Origin: Setophaga petechia
Taxonomy: Eukaryota > Chordata > Aves > Passeriformes > Parulidae
Assembly (NCBI GenBank): GCA_024362935.1
Contig: JANCRA010000009.1
Span: 13,658,001 to 13,722,000, forward strand
Direction of reading: 5' to 3'
Length of the DNA: 64,000 bases
The notes below the pieces were generated by a model. That model worked only from the letters and a program-made list of their open reading frames with translations, did not search any database and had not been told where the DNA came from. Each line of letters starts with the position of its first letter. The first letter of the stretch is position 1. Below are positions 26,941 to 40,737 of this stretch, piece by piece. The translations under genes and the position numbers were made by a program.

Positions 26941-28383
26941 CTGGGGGGGAAACACACCAATTAACACATCAGCTGTGTTAGCAGCCCACTCACACTCATA
27001 CTGCTCAGTCTGCACTGCCAAACCAGGCAGGGAAGCTAAATAAAGCTTAGACACCCCTGTAAGGTGATATTTTTTTATATCAGGCCACTTGAACATAGAA
27101 GGGGTGTTTGAGAAGCCTCAGGGAATCACAAAATCCCTGTAACACCTGTGGCTGATGCTAAATCACCTTGTGCTGGATGAGAGCAGACATGTCCTTCCTT
27201 GGAAGAACTGGCATTTATATCACATGCATTTGTGTGGTCCTTACAATCCAAATGAGGCAGGCGATACCTGTTTCCTTCCCCTTTCTAAGCTTCTAATATG
27301 GTAACAAGCAATGATGAGTTAGTGGTGTGGAATTCAAATGATCATCATTTCATCTCAGAGCTATACATGGGAACAAAATGTTATTTTAAGCAATCATATT
27401 TCTGTTACCATCAAAGGCATTTCTGCCTGTACAACACCTGTAAAATCCACAGTTGCTGTGAAGATGGTATTTTTATCTTTCACAGTTGTGATTTCTTGTC
27501 TGGAACATTACATCAGCCCTTACTGCAAAACTGCTGACATGCCTCGAGCTGTCGCAGCACTGCAACAATATGAGCTAGTCAGGGCGTTTAAAAATTGCAG
27601 CTCATCTCTGCCTGGGAAATCAAACAGGGCTTGCATTAATTGCTCTGGCATCTTTACTTGTTCACACATTTCCAACCTTAGCTTGTGTAACAGGGGTGCA
27701 GTTCTGCCCTCCACTCCTTGAGACTTCTTCATCTAGGGAGTGAGAACAGCACGGAGTTTTTAGAAGGATTAGACGACTCTGACCTTGGTGTTAAACACTG
27801 GGATGTGGGAACTGCGGTGTGCAGGGCTGACCTGCCCATCCACAGCCTGGCTGCACAGCAGGGCCAGCCCCGGGGCAGCCCACAGCAGGGACTGCACGGC
27901 CCTCCTGTGGGGTTGGAGGTGTGTCTGCAGCATGGGACCGGCTTTCCCACATTCAGGAAGCAGGGAGGAGGTTAAAGCACAGACCCAGGCACAGGGCCAG
28001 GCTGGGAGATGTCACCGTTTCTGAGCCCTGGGGGTGCCAGCTGGCGGGTACCATGCAGACAGGGTGATGCTCACAGCCACTGCAGGTGCCAGAGTCCTCC
28101 CCATTAAGCAGGGAAGAGCTCAAATTTGCCAGCAGACATCAGGGTCAAAAAGACATTTCTTTCTTCATCCAGATGCCTTCAAGTCCCTTTGAGTTTTCTC
28201 TCTCTTGTGAACCAGCCCAGGGGGAGGAAAAATCCCGAGGGTTTGCTGCTCTATCGCAGTTTGGACAGGCAGAGCACAGGAGGTACCAGAGCTGGTAGGA
28301 GTCTGGCATGCTGGCAGTGGGGCAGGGTGTCCAGGGCTGCTCCCCTGCACCAGCACAGGGTGGGAAACAAAGAAACCGCTAAC
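26941..28383 (-). other. MTUS2 intron
   Basis: GT-AG intron of 1.44 kb with a moderately GC-rich stretch near 27830-28060. No exon recognised. Confidence 0.65.
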
Positions 28384-28457
28384 CTGGAGTGACAGACGCA
28401 GCTTCTCAAAAGTCTCCTCCAGTTGTGCCTTTTCCAGCTTGTGAGCAGTATTCAGTT
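28384..28457 (-). CDS. MTUS2: MTUS2 coding exon (LNTAHKLEKAQLEETFEKLR)
   Basis: Small exon of 74 bases: two bases complete Glu, then LNTAHKLEKAQLEETFEKLR and LSLQ, matching the MTUS2 EKLRLSLQ block. Acceptor CTCTCCAG, donor CAGGTTAGC on the minus strand. Confidence 0.94.
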
Positions 28458-30186
28458 CTGGAGAGGTTACACAGGCATGAATTACTGAGGGAAGTCCAGC
28501 AAACCAGGGTCTGAGAGCACACATGTTGTGAGCCAAATGCAAACTGGGATGCAATTTTAGGACACGGAATAGGAAACTGGTAGCAATATGCTCTGTGTCC
28601 TTAGGTAAATTGTTCTGAAAATCAGAGTTTCCTGATCTTTCACTGTTTGCAAATACCTCTGTTTCTATGTAGCCAGATTCTGATTTTTTGGAACTGCTCA
28701 GAATTCTCAGCTCCCAGGCACTCTGATCTGAAAAGGGTCAGTCTGACAATGGGCCATTTACCAGTTCAGAGTGAGAATCCCTAGATCAAAGGATTTAAAA
28801 TTGGATACATTTGAAAGCTTGGGTTGCAATTTCTTTGGGGGATAGAGAGGAGGGTCACCACCTGAGATGCAAAAATACAAAGGACAGTGCTTCTCCCCAA
28901 GCTGTGGTAGATGAGCTAAGAGGTTTATTCCAGTAGTGAGACAGAGAAGACAAGAAACTTGATTTAAGGTTTTTCTGCTAGAATAACTCACCCTGGGTGC
29001 ACTAATTACCAAAAGTGTACTAAACAAAGTGAAATAAAGTTTAATCTCTAAAGCAATGGCATAAAATCATGATTTAGTGCAGTAGTAGCAGCAGTCTTTT
29101 TAGTATATGGACACTGTTTTTTGTGTTTTCCCTGCCAAGGCCATGGCTTCTGCTCAGCTGCTGCAGTCACAGCAGCAATGTGTGACACATCGCTCCAGTG
29201 GCTGCAGTGCCTTTTCCAGGCACAGGAGGGCATTTCACACCCGCACCAGGAGCAGGGAGCACAAACTTCAGCCACCAGACCCTTGATGAACCACAACTTC
29301 GAATTTTATCATCAGAAAATACTAAAAAACCGGAGAGATAAGATTATACTCAGGTAATAATCAGCTTTTTGCTTATTTATTTTCAAAACTGTGTATATTA
29401 ATTTGCAAATGCTATGCTAGATACCTTCTCTTCCCATGAGAGAGGAGAACAGACTGTTCTCAGTTCATGTTATGCTCTGGACCGTGTCTCTAATTGACAC
29501 AATGTAGAGCTAAGAAATATGGCTTGGTCTGGGAAATGTGGGAAAACCTACTAGAGATATTTAAAATGTAGGAAAAAATAGGGAGATTGTACAGATTACT
29601 GTTCAATGTCATCTAAAGCATGCACAAAGGCAAATGTTTAGACACTGAACTGGTAGGGAGGGAAGAGCTCTGTCTGCAGCATCAATCCTGTGGCCATACT
29701 CTACCACAAAATAAAGGTAACAGAGCTGAGGTGCAGATTTGCAATTCAAAAGGCTTTAGTCTGCTCAGCATGGCCAGAAGTTTGCTACTGGAAAGCATGA
29801 GTCTTGTTTTTAGAAGCACCTGAGGGTATTTAAGTACCTAAATTCAGAGATGTCCCAAGAGCTCTATTCTCCTGAGCATCGGAGGATTAGGCTCTTGAAA
29901 AAGCATTGTGTGAAATTTGGATTCTATTTTCAGCAACACATAGAGGAAGCCTTATCTTTGACCCAGAGACCCCCTTCAGATAATCTCAGGTCAAAGTTAG
30001 ATGCTGTAGACTACAGACATCTCTCCCTCGGCCCTAGCATGAAACTGGTGGTCCACCCCTCATAAAAGCACTAGACCAACATAAATTTTCTGTGTAATCT
30101 GCTCTGGAGGAAGAAGCACAGTGTCACTACAGCATTAATTCCTGCTCTGGAACAGCTGTGTAGCTGTTGGGTTGTCTTTGGCTTAC
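28458..30186 (-). other. MTUS2 intron
   Basis: GT-AG intron of 1.73 kb. Nothing recognised beyond splice sites. Confidence 0.65.
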
Positions 30187-30292
30187 CTTGAATCTTGCAG
30201 TCATTCTCATCCTGCAGTACTGTAATGGCCACTATGTGGTTATTCTCCAGCTGTGACATTGCAGCTTCATGTACAGCTGTGAGATCTTCCAC
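30187..30292 (-). CDS. MTUS2: MTUS2 coding exon ([19 protein letters not shown])
   Basis: Encodes [35 protein letters not shown] and one base of Glu. VEDLTA-H-AA---ENNHTVAIT is diagnostic of MTUS2 against MTUS1. Acceptor TGGAACAG, donor CAAGGTAAGC on the minus strand. Confidence 0.96.
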
Positions 30293-33200
30293 CTGTTCCA
30301 GCAACAGTGAGCACAGACATGGACACATGGTTAGACAGGCTGTGGCACGCTGACAAGCCTCTGCTGGAGAGCTCCAGTGAGCTGGAGACAGCAAAGGGAT
30401 CTACTGAATGTGACACTTGCAGCACCTGAGCCAGTTTTGCCATGTTGATGCCTTGAGTGGTAGCGTGTAGTCACTGCTGATGGCATTTTTGTTCTTTTAA
30501 CTTAATGGTGATGAAGAGGTACATAAGAAAGCAAAAGGTTAAAAAGCCCTTAGGTGGAGATCCTGTTTATTAAATGTTCAGAAGTCTTGACATTCCATTA
30601 ATCTAAATTATAACAATGACCACACAGCCCACGGCCAGCATGGGAGTGAGGAGTGCAGCTGGAAGAGGGCTGTGTTCCAGAGCACCCTCTGGGTTTGGGA
30701 CTCCTTCAGTGCATGGTTTGTTACTAGACTTGGCTAAAGGCAAGGTGAGATCCCTAATGATAGTCTTTTGATATGAATCATTAAAGGAGCTACAATAAGA
30801 AATCCTGATGAAGATTGAGTTAGTGGTCCAGAGAACTTTCTGAATGCAATGCATCAATTTGATTTTCTGGGGTTTGTAACCACAGTGATTTTATTCCCAA
30901 CATTTAACACAATATTATCTGTGACAGCTGGCAAGGCAGAGGATCAAACTATTTTACATTTACAGTGAAACAGCTGTTCTGTTCATGGCTAAGTGACTTG
31001 ACTCTAAACAGCTTTATTTGGTCACAGTTATGTAAATAATGGTAAAAGTTTACTTCATCTGAGTTTGCCTTGAGTGGAATAAATGTTATTTGACTGCTTT
31101 TAGTGTCAAACATATATATTAGGTAACCCACCAGAAGCCAAATTTCCAACCATATTGGAGAAAACTTTAGAATGAAAGTTGGGCATCTAACGTGGAATTT
31201 AAAATGATCCAAACTAATTTTCATAATAACGTGGGAGATAACTCAGTGGTGAAAAACTGTTTGCAAAATAATTGGGACTCAGCCTGCTGATGTATTGCAT
31301 GACAGAGCTGAGAAAGGTGGGGGGCAGATGACTCAAAGGGTTACTAATGGGGTAAGGACTGTCACCTGGCTTTTCCCAGAGCACATCATCCTTGTATATG
31401 ATGTCTGTAAGCTGAAGCCTCATGAGCATTGCCATGTTCTGACGCCTCATGAGCATTGCCATGTTCTTTACCTCACCCTTGCTGAAGCCTTTATTTGTAC
31501 TCTAATTGCTTCTCAACTGAACAGCACCCCATAGGAATGATTATCCCCAATGCCCACAGAAGGTGAAGGGGTCTCCCCTTGCTGCCACCATGCTTGACAA
31601 GTTATTTATCTATAAAGCCAATTAAATATGTTCCAAATTATCTGCAGGGATTTTTCTGCCTTCTGTGTGTTTCATATCCACATTGCAAATGACTCTCTTT
31701 AATCTTCCAGAGTGACGTCCTGTCTGCAGTTTTCCATGGCAGATAGTCAACTTGGCACTGGGAAGCAGCTCTCTTGGATGCTAATAACTTACTCTGGAAG
31801 CTTGATCACCTCACTTAACACAAGTCATGTTTATTTCTGGCTATGGAAAGTACCTCAGGTGGGATTTTTAAGGCTTAATAAAGTAAACTCAAGAGGAGCT
31901 CTAGTGGGAGAAGTTCAGCAAGCTGCTGGGCAAAACAGCTTGAGCTGAGCACCTCAAGTGAGAAACACTGGCAAGACAGATCACAGCCTTTACTTTGCAA
32001 TTCTGCCTTTAGCTGCAAGGAGATGTAAGAATGCACTGGCACACAAGATCATTTTGTGAGAAGTTTGGCTCTCATGCTCTGCTACCTCCTCACAGACAGC
32101 TGAACCTCCCAAACCTGACACAGGAACTGTGTCTCCAAACAAATAACAGCTATCTCATAGTGAACTAAGTGGTGACTGAAGCAACCCAGCATGGAAGCTT
32201 AATCTGTGACTGGAAACCATGAAAGTGGGATGAGTAGCTTCCAAATTAGATTTTTGGATAAAGAAATACATGCAGATCCATGGTCAGAAGGATTTTGTTA
32301 TTGTTATTGCCTTCAAGAATGCAAATTCAAATCCCCCCTCATGCAGATGGGCAGCTCAAGCCCAAGGCTTTTCTCATGTGCAGTGCAAGAGCTCCATTTC
32401 CTTGGCCAAGAAACATTGGTAAGCAGCTTTCCAGCATGGTCTGTCAGCCCCCACTGACCCAAGAGTGCTCAGCACAGGTTGGGTGTACAGCAGAGTAGGA
32501 ATTCAAAGGGAAAACCTGCTAAAACTCATCATGCTAACTGAACTGTGAATTGAAAATGTAGGCTAAAGCTCTGAGATACTAGGGCCACAGCCACACTTTC
32601 AAAGCAATGGAGAGGAATGTTTGTGTTATTTTCAGCAATCAGGGAACACAGAGCTCTGGAGCAAACCAAGAACTATTTGCCCCACAGAGGGAAGGATGTG
32701 TTTCCACTGCTCCTCTGTGATGATGAATAGAGTCACAACAGATGAAAACATGAGAAAAATAAGCACACTTCTAGTCAAGTCCTACAATGACTTTGAACAG
32801 CTTTCTTGCACTGATCAGCTTGAGAGGAGAAGAAGAAACATCTGTTCTTGTGGTCCTGAGAGCTCACAGAAACACTTCAAAGAGCAGCAGAGCTAAGCTA
32901 TAAGCTATTTCAGCAAAAAATGAACAAATTCCTTCACAAATGCTGATGTCAGGTGATCCAGGGGAGGTAAGCCTTTGCAGCTAGAGCCAACATCTTCTAC
33001 CAGGCAGATGGACACACTGACACAGTGAAAGGAAAAAAATTGTCAGGGCTTTTGGAAACACAGCCCCTCCTTCACATCAGAAAGAAAAGCGGAAATTTTG
33101 AAGGGCATTGCAAGGAAACCAACCTGCATAAATTGAAATGAGAACCAAAAGACATGCCTCAGCATATGTTCTAACCATTTAAGAGAAATATTTTTAGAAA

Positions 33201-33931
33201 TATTTTTAGAAATCTGATTTAGAACATAAAGACCTATTTGACAGCACCTTCTAATACAACTTTAGAAATCAGTTCATGAAAAGAAATAGGTAGTTTGTTC
33301 AGGACAAAACAGCCCAGTTGCATTGAGTTACAGTGTTTGTTCTGACAAAACCAGACAAAAGCAGTTGCTTGTGGGAGCACTCCTGCCTACACACAGGAAG
33401 CAAGGCAAGGAGAAACACTTGGGATGTACAGTCCAAGAAATTATGCTGAGTGGTGGGGCAGCAATCAGGGGATCTGGAGTGCATCATGTGCTTGATGTTT
33501 AGGCAGTATGTGTTGCATGGTTGCTATCACTTCACTGTGTTGCCCTTTAACTGGCAAATAACAATGGGCTGGCTCTGCTGGCCTTACCTGTATGAAACAG
33601 ATTCTTAGAACCCTTGGTTTTAGTAATAAATTAACTAAAATAAATGGGTTGAGGAGCAGGTATGTGTGGACAGCAGAACTAATCTTAGTATTTTTATTGT
33701 AAAACATCAACAAGCATGTGAAGACAAGACACGGCAATGTAATAGAGTAGTGTGTAGAAAAAGCAGTGGAACTAATAGGAAGAAAGAGCAGTAAAGATAT
33801 TCAGAATGACATTTTCCCACTCATAACTCATTACCAGTGTCTTCATGTTGGAGTGTTCAATGTATTTCATTACCTGAACCCAATCAGTACTAGAATGGAC
33901 TACTCTTCAAAGGCAACAGGTGGAGACTGAC
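30293..33931 (-). other. MTUS2 intron with small tandem duplication
   Basis: GT-AG intron of 3.6 kb. A 24-base unit is repeated exactly at 31417-31440 and 31444-31467 (listed separately). No exon or identifiable transposon seen. Confidence 0.65.
31417..31467. repeat. Two-copy tandem repeat, 27-base period
   Basis: A 24-base unit starting GCCTCATGAGC and ending ATGTTCT occurs twice without mismatch, separated by GAC. The identity suggests a recent duplication. Confidence 0.9.
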
Positions 33932-34146
33932 CTGATCCTGATGCTGCAATTTGGCTTGTTCCAGCTGCAGCCTGTGCTGCTCCTGCAGGCTCTCCTTCTT
34001 GGCTTGGTACTCCTGCTGCAGCCGCTGCTCCAAGGCCTGCATCTCCTGCTGCTGCTGCCTGCGGAGCTGCTGCCCCTCCTCCTGGAAGCGCCTCTCCAGC
34101 TCCTCCTTCTCGCTCTGCAGCTCCTTCCATCGCGCCGTGTTGAGCT
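33932..34146 (-). CDS. MTUS2: MTUS2 coding exon: Gln/Glu-rich coiled coil
   Basis: Two bases complete Glu, then 71 codons: LNTARWKELQSEKEELERRF, QEEGQQLRRQQQQEMQALEQ, RLQQEYQAKKESLQEQHRLQ, LEQAKLQHQDQ. This is a long parallel-type coiled coil equivalent to the human EKEELERRF...QLSIRCQHQEQ block. It is clearly more GC-rich than its flanks because of CAG, CTG and GAG codons, including four CTG in a row on the opposite strand. Acceptor TCTCCACAG, donor CAGGTCAGT. Confidence 0.95.
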
Positions 34147-37100
34147 CTGTGGAGACAACACCACACAGTCCTCACACTGCCCAGGAGCAAGCTGTGGCAT
34201 TGGACCTGTTGGTAGGGCAATGTGCCAGGTGCTTCTCTCCACTCTGTTACACAGGTGATTTGACCAACCGCTTGACCAGAAGGATTTGTATCTCATACAT
34301 CCCATTTTCGAGCTGTTCGAAGCTGTTCATCCCATAAACCTGTCCCCAGCTCCAGCAAGAGCCATTCAAATCCATGAATGCACACTTGCTTAAAATGTTT
34401 TTGTATTCAAACCACCATCTTGTGTGCTTCATGGCATCAGAGACCACAATGAAAAGCTGATACTGAACGCAATCAGAAAATGTGAAATTCTTACTCTGGT
34501 GAACTAACCCAGTGACTATGTCTCAGAATTCACACCAGTGTTTTCCAACAGTTCTATCAAGTCAAGGAAAATCAGTCCATTTCCCCTTTTGGTTCTTCAC
34601 TTTTATTGTCCCCCAGGTCCCAGGAAAGCACTGTCACAAACACTGTGTCCTCAGCCATTTGCTTTGCTAAATAACAGTTGCAAAAAATCCAGATATTGAA
34701 GACTTGATGCAAGCTGGACAAGATCAGCCAGAGTACATTTACAGAGCAAGCTTGCTCACTTGTAAAGATCTAACAGGTAAGGAGCGATTAAAATTATCAC
34801 GACCATAACATTCAGAATATTAAAGGAGAAATGGGTTTCTAATAGCACTGCTCAATCTTCTTTCTGATTTAGACCCATAGTTGATTTAGAAAGATGATCA
34901 GGTTTTTGAACAAACTGACTACATATTTATACTTCCCTTGCCTTTCAAGATGCATGTGCCATGCACAGACAAGAATGGCACTGTAAATCAGAGGACTGGG
35001 AGCAGCTGTCTCCCTGCTGAATGCTTCAAACCCATATTTATCCTATGACAACATAATTGTTCAATATCTGTATCTTCCTACCTCTTTCTACTACAGTGTC
35101 AGACTGTGCTCATTTTTCCCAGGGTAGCAACAATTTGTCCAAGTTACCAGCACTCTCCCCACAGCTTATGTTAGGTGCATCCATGCCAAGGTAGTTTGGA
35201 CACCCAAGCTAACCATTCTTTTCCCCACATGGCTATTTTTCACCCTATTTAGAGCTCTGCTTCCACACTTACTGGACACCTATATCCAGATTTGCTCAGT
35301 ATGTCCAGACAGAGAAACACTGCTGTGTGCCATTCACATTCTCTGAAAAAATCCCTTCGCCCAAGGTTTTTATCTTGGGAAGCTGAAAGATAGCAAGAGA
35401 GGCCTCAGAGAAAAGGAAAACAATTCTTATCTCATTTGTTTCTGCTGTGTTGTGCTCATCTGGAATGTGTTTGGAGATTATTTACCCATAGGTGGTTGTT
35501 TCATTGGATTCTGTTGTGAGTTGTTTGGACTCATTGGCCAATGGAGGCCAAGCTCTATCAGGACTCTGGAAAAGAGTCAGGAGTTTTCATTATTATCTTT
35601 TTAGCGTTCAGTAAGTATCCTTTCTGTATTCTTTAACATAGTATAGTATAGTATTCTTTAATATAATATAGTATAATAAAGTAATAAATTAGCCTTCTGA
35701 GAACATGGAATCAGATGCATCATTCCTGCTTTTGTTGGGGTGCCCTGCAAATACAATACTGCTGGGCTCCTGTTCTGATTCTGGAATTTTCTGGAGCACT
35801 ATGGGGGGACTCTGTCCCTGTCAAGTTGTGTGCTCCTGATTGAAAGAGAGTGAACCAGTGAGTTCAGCACCTCATTGGCAGCACACAGAAAGCTTTCCCA
35901 CTTGCCTTATATCCAGACTGGAATGGTACATTAGCTGGAATGTCTTGTCTCCTGGCAGTCTGGATTAGGGCTCTAAACCCTCTCTCTTGCTTTTTGCTTT
36001 TTTATTATCTTTGGCATGTAAAGTGATCCCAGAGCAGGAGGGGTTGTGCTTGCAGCTCTGCCTTCAGTAGAATTCAAACTTACTCAAGCTTTAAATAGGA
36101 GATGTAATGAACCCCATCTCTTTCCAGCCTCTCTAATGAGATTATCCAACACACAGGGAGGGCTGGGAAATGAAATGTGCTCTAACCAAAAGAAAGTCCA
36201 TCTGAAACACATCCTGTAACCTGAAATACAAGACTATTCACAAATCAGACCCTGATGCAGGTGCAAAATGGAGGGAAGAGGGAAACAGGGAAAGTGAGCT
36301 TGCATGGCATGTTCTCCATACACCCAACAATGCTACTGGAGGCAGAAAATGAGGCAATTTCCCTATACAGAATATTATACACCTCTAATGAGAAGGAGTG
36401 ATCCCTACCATAAGTGTCAGACTAAGACAAATGAGGCTGAGGACTGAGGTGTTGAGGAAAAACTGAATCTCTTCTTAGCAGGGAGATGGACCTTTGTGCC
36501 CAGCTCTCCTGGGACAGCCATAGCAGAAGGCAGCACCCATGGAGCCCAGGGGTCTGCAGCTGCAGCAGGAACCAGCATGGGAGAGCCTGTCCTGCTGGAG
36601 CCAGCTGTGTGGTCCTGGTGAAATAGCTGGGTCATCTCCAGCAGGGACCCCATAACAGATGCCTGAACAGATGACCTTCTAATGCTGCTGGAAAACTCTG
36701 AATTTATCTTTCAGGCATCAAGACAGGGATACTGTTAAAGTGAGCTACTCTTGTAGAAGAAAAAATTACTCTGTAAAGTTACATGAATGTATTACTGACA
36801 TGGAAAAAGACAAGCAGAGCACAACTATTACTGGTCTGTTTTGAAGAGTTACACCCTGGTTTTCTTTTTCCCTCTCTGTAGCTATCTGCATTGCTGCTCA
36901 CAGGCTGGAAATGACTCTGACACAAGGTGGCATTTCCTGGGATGGCAATGTGCAGGGTTAAATGAGACCAGCTACTGCAGCTTCCCTACTCCCTGAGCAC
37001 TGAGTGCACAACAGATGAGCAAAACCCACTTCAGGCTGGGCTGGGAGGGTGAGGGAAAGGTAGATATCACCACTGGACTGACCTTCCTTCCCCCACCACA

Positions 37101-40100
37101 CACAGTCAGAGGCACAGTGCAGCCTCCCCAGCCCTGGCACTTTGCATTCTGGAGTGCAGCTTCTGTGGGAACTGGGGGCTGGTGCCTTGTGGCCTTACAG
37201 AGGCACTGTTTCCTTCTGACATGAGAAATGGGCTCTTCTTCCTGAGCCTCGGCCCCAAATCACAGCCAAATCACAGCCACAACACTCAGATTAAGTATCC
37301 TCTGACTAGGAGGCATATCCAGGAGGAGATGGCACAAAGGCTTTGGCTTTGAAACGCTTGAGAACACAGATGATACAAATTTTAAACTTGACATCTCATT
37401 GCCTTTCCTTCATCCAGGTTTTTTATGCATCTCCATACCTCCTCTCAACACACTTCATGTCATTGGTCTGACAGTGAAGGAGCAGGTAATTTTGACATTT
37501 AATTTCCACTAGTTTGAAGGAAAACAGCTGGTATTCAAAACCTCTTTATTGAAAGAGATTCAGTGTTGCAGCTGAAAAGTGCTTATATTTATAAATTATA
37601 AAGATTGGTCTCCTGAGTGTAGAGCGATTGCTTGTCATGTTTTCCTAGCCTTGCTATTTCTAGCAAAATACATGAGCAAACCTTATTGCTTTAAATAACA
37701 AGTCCCTCAGTGTTTATAGAGGCCAAGAATCCTCCCTAGGACTGGGAAGGGAGAATCACTTTCCTATTTCACCCACGCTGGTTTCAGATGCAGTGTGATA
37801 CTTTCACAGGAGTGCTGGGGGTAAAAGTGGGCAGTGTTGTCTGACCTCAGTATTTTGCCTGGCTCCAGAAGGATGCAGGTTTCCCTAAGCTATTTTTAGA
37901 CATGGTTCATTGCTGCTATTGCTTCAGCAATGGTTTTATTTACCACAAGAATTTTCCTTAAACATATATTCTTATTTTTCTGAACAATGGGTTCTCTGTT
38001 GCAGTTTCACTGCTTTGCATAGCAGAATCCTGCAGTTTCTGTTGAAGTTAAAGAATGCACATTGTGAAAACGAAGCACATTCAGCACTCAAATTATAACT
38101 CTGAATTACAGCTAAACAACTAAGTGTTGGACTCACTGCCTGTACCAAACCTGGCTAGTCCAGCCTTGTTTTACTGATTCATTCAGGCATTTGCATCAGT
38201 GAGTCTGACATGGTGAATTTACACACGAGAAATCAGGAATTTCTGACCAATACCCATGCTGTTTAACTGGACAGGTTATTTTTAAATTAATGAAAAACTA
38301 CTTATAAAAGTGATGGAAGCAAGTCAGAACTACAGCTTGGTTGTGGTCAAAATAACATGCTCTGATTTTCCCTAAATTTCTTCATAGCATCACCAAGATT
38401 GCTGTTGTCAAATAAAGGACTATTTCATTCTTCATTTCCATAAATAATGTACAATATTGTACAACACACTGATCCATCTGATAGTGAGACCAATACAATC
38501 CTCCTATAGCACAGGTGGGCTGCATGTGTCCAGGAGCACCCTCATGTCTGCAGTAATAACCTCAGCTTGGACTGCTTTAGAATCTGCAAAGAGCTGCACT
38601 GATGAGAAATGCTCTCAAGTACATGGCATTTACCATTTCACCTCGTCCACAGATTTAAAAGATTGGTTGTTTCACAAAATTAAGTTTTGTAATTTTATAC
38701 CAAAGCAAAACAGACTGTGCAGCAATTTCTGACTTATACTAAAAAGCATAGTTATTTACCTTCCATATGTAGGGATATATACTAGGATTTTTATTGCTGA
38801 TGAATTATTTCACATTCTCCTGAAGTGCAATACCTGCACATGTTCATCTTTTTGTTCATCCCTGGAGGGAGTGGTTCTAGCTGGCCATGTTGCATCTCAG
38901 GGTTGCACAGAGAGGATTTCCTCCACCTAGCAGATGACCAGTGTCTGTTCAGCATCTCCATGTCTTCCAGAGTGATGGGAGGAAGAGGTGGCCTGTAATG
39001 ACCCCTCTCCATTACACATGCCCACAGGACCACTGAGGAAAGAACTCTCTCACACCATCTTTTCCCCTTCTGAGGAAAAAGGCCCATACACAACTCCAGC
39101 TTATCTCCCTTCTGAAGCAGTGCAGCTCAGGCTGCTTTTCTGGGCTGTCTGTGGTTCTTACCAAAGCTGTCCCCACACATGCCACCAGGTCTCAACTTTG
39201 TGCAGAGGAAGTGTCTGTTGCTGCATGTGTAAGGGCACTGGCAAGGGTAGGCAGAGCAGGGATCTCCTGTTACTGAGCATGCTGCTCTGGGACCCCCAAA
39301 CTGACACCAGTTATACCCCTGGCAAAGTTCTCCTCTCCAGCAAAACCACCAGGGATTTGTGCTCACTTCAGCTGTACAAACACGGTGTAAATGGAAGCAG
39401 AGCTCTTTACCTCCAGCACTGAACCTCTCTTTCCTTCCCATGTCATCACCACTCAAGAAAAGCACTCAGGAAAATGAGCAAGCCCAACCTGGTAGATTGA
39501 GGTAGGGCTCTCAAATGAGAAGTGGCTATTGAACTGAGAACTTCAGATGTGCCCTGCCTGAAGAAAGCACCAGTGGCAACAATTCTTCTGTAAGAGCTGT
39601 AAAGATGCAGAGGATGGAGGAAGGCAGGCATCAGGGAGTAACTGGAAACCTGTTTTGCAATTGCTGCAGTATACACTGGTCATGGGGACATTTCTCTATG
39701 AAATTACAATCAGACAAAGCATTTCAGAGGGGCAAAGCAGGGAGCACAAGATATTGGGCATCTGAAAAGAGCTGTGCTCAGCTTTTCTGAAGTGGGCTGT
39801 CATGGGCAAGGTGAAGGCAAAGCACAGGGAGGATCTGCAGTTCTACCCATCCCGAAGTGTTTGGCCTGAGCCTCCCTTTTCTGGCCATGTCGTGCTCTGG
39901 CCACTTGACACAATCTCTGCTGAATGGGTGACCCAGCAACTGGTTTCCCACACGCAGGGAAAGCTGAGGGGTCCCTCCTGTTCATAGTTCCAGTCATCAG
40001 TGGTTCCAACACCTGCTGGTACTCAAGGTGTCCTCTAATGCAGTGGTCCTGCTCTCCATTTGTCTTGAGGTGGATGAACCCAACATCACACTCATTCTGG

Positions 40101-40737
40101 AGAGATTTAAGCCCAGAAGAACTCAGCCTGTTGGCTGAAGCCAGAGCAGTAGCCCACCTTCTCTCTCAGGAGTGGTAATATCTTTACACTCTCTCTCCTG
40201 TATAGATCAGAAACTAAAAAGGAAAAGAGGGGCATGCAGATATACAGGGAACACACAGACCAAATGGGATGCGTTGCTCTTTCTGTTTCAACCAACAAGA
40301 GACCTTAGAGATATTAACAAGCAAATTCTGAGCTTGGTGTCCTTTGTTTTGTAGCTGAACTGCAAAACACAGCAATGTTCATAAGCTGGTGATGTATTCC
40401 CAGTCACTGTGCACTGCAATGGTCCCCAGCTCCCACTTTTCATCACACTGTGCTTTCTTCTCAGCAGTGCTGGTGTTTGAGGACAGAAGCTATGGATTTA
40501 TGGAGAACAATTTGTATAGCAAAGATGATGCACAAGTGTATGTGGTGATGAACTCATCTGCACAGCAAAGAGGTAAAATCAAGGTTCCCTGCAAAATCAC
40601 AAAAACCCTTTGCCACTGGGCTTCAGAAAATGTTTCACCATGGAGGTTCCCCAGGATCAGGTCACAGGGAATCAAAATAACTGCTTTCATGTAAAGTGAG
40701 AAAATCACTTGGTTGTTACTTTTCTTGTACTACTTAC
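34147..40737 (-). other. MTUS2 intron with solo LTR
   Basis: GT-AG intron of 6.6 kb. It carries a solo LTR at 35326-35758. No exon is needed or seen here, because the two flanking exons join directly in the coiled-coil alignment. Confidence 0.7.
35326..35758 (+). mobile_element. Solo LTR of an endogenous retrovirus (passerine ERVL-like)
   Basis: A block of about 433 bases starts with TG, contains TTTCATTATTATCTTTTTAG, a run of TAGTATAGTATTC units, two AATAAA motifs (35675-35680 and 35683-35688), TTAGCCTTCTGAGAACATGG, and ends CAAATACAATA. It is flanked by the 7-base direct repeat ACTGCTG (35319-35325 and 35758-35764), a target-site duplication that overlaps the last base given here. No internal retroviral genes are attached. 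The text resembles LTRs abundant in songbird genomes, recalled from memory; exact family is not assigned. Confidence 0.88.

Noticed and set aside
33920..34337. Leu-rich and Cys/Ser-rich plus-strand frames
   Set aside because: They are the antisense of the Gln/Glu-rich MTUS2 coiled-coil exon (CAG/GAG read as CTG/CTC).
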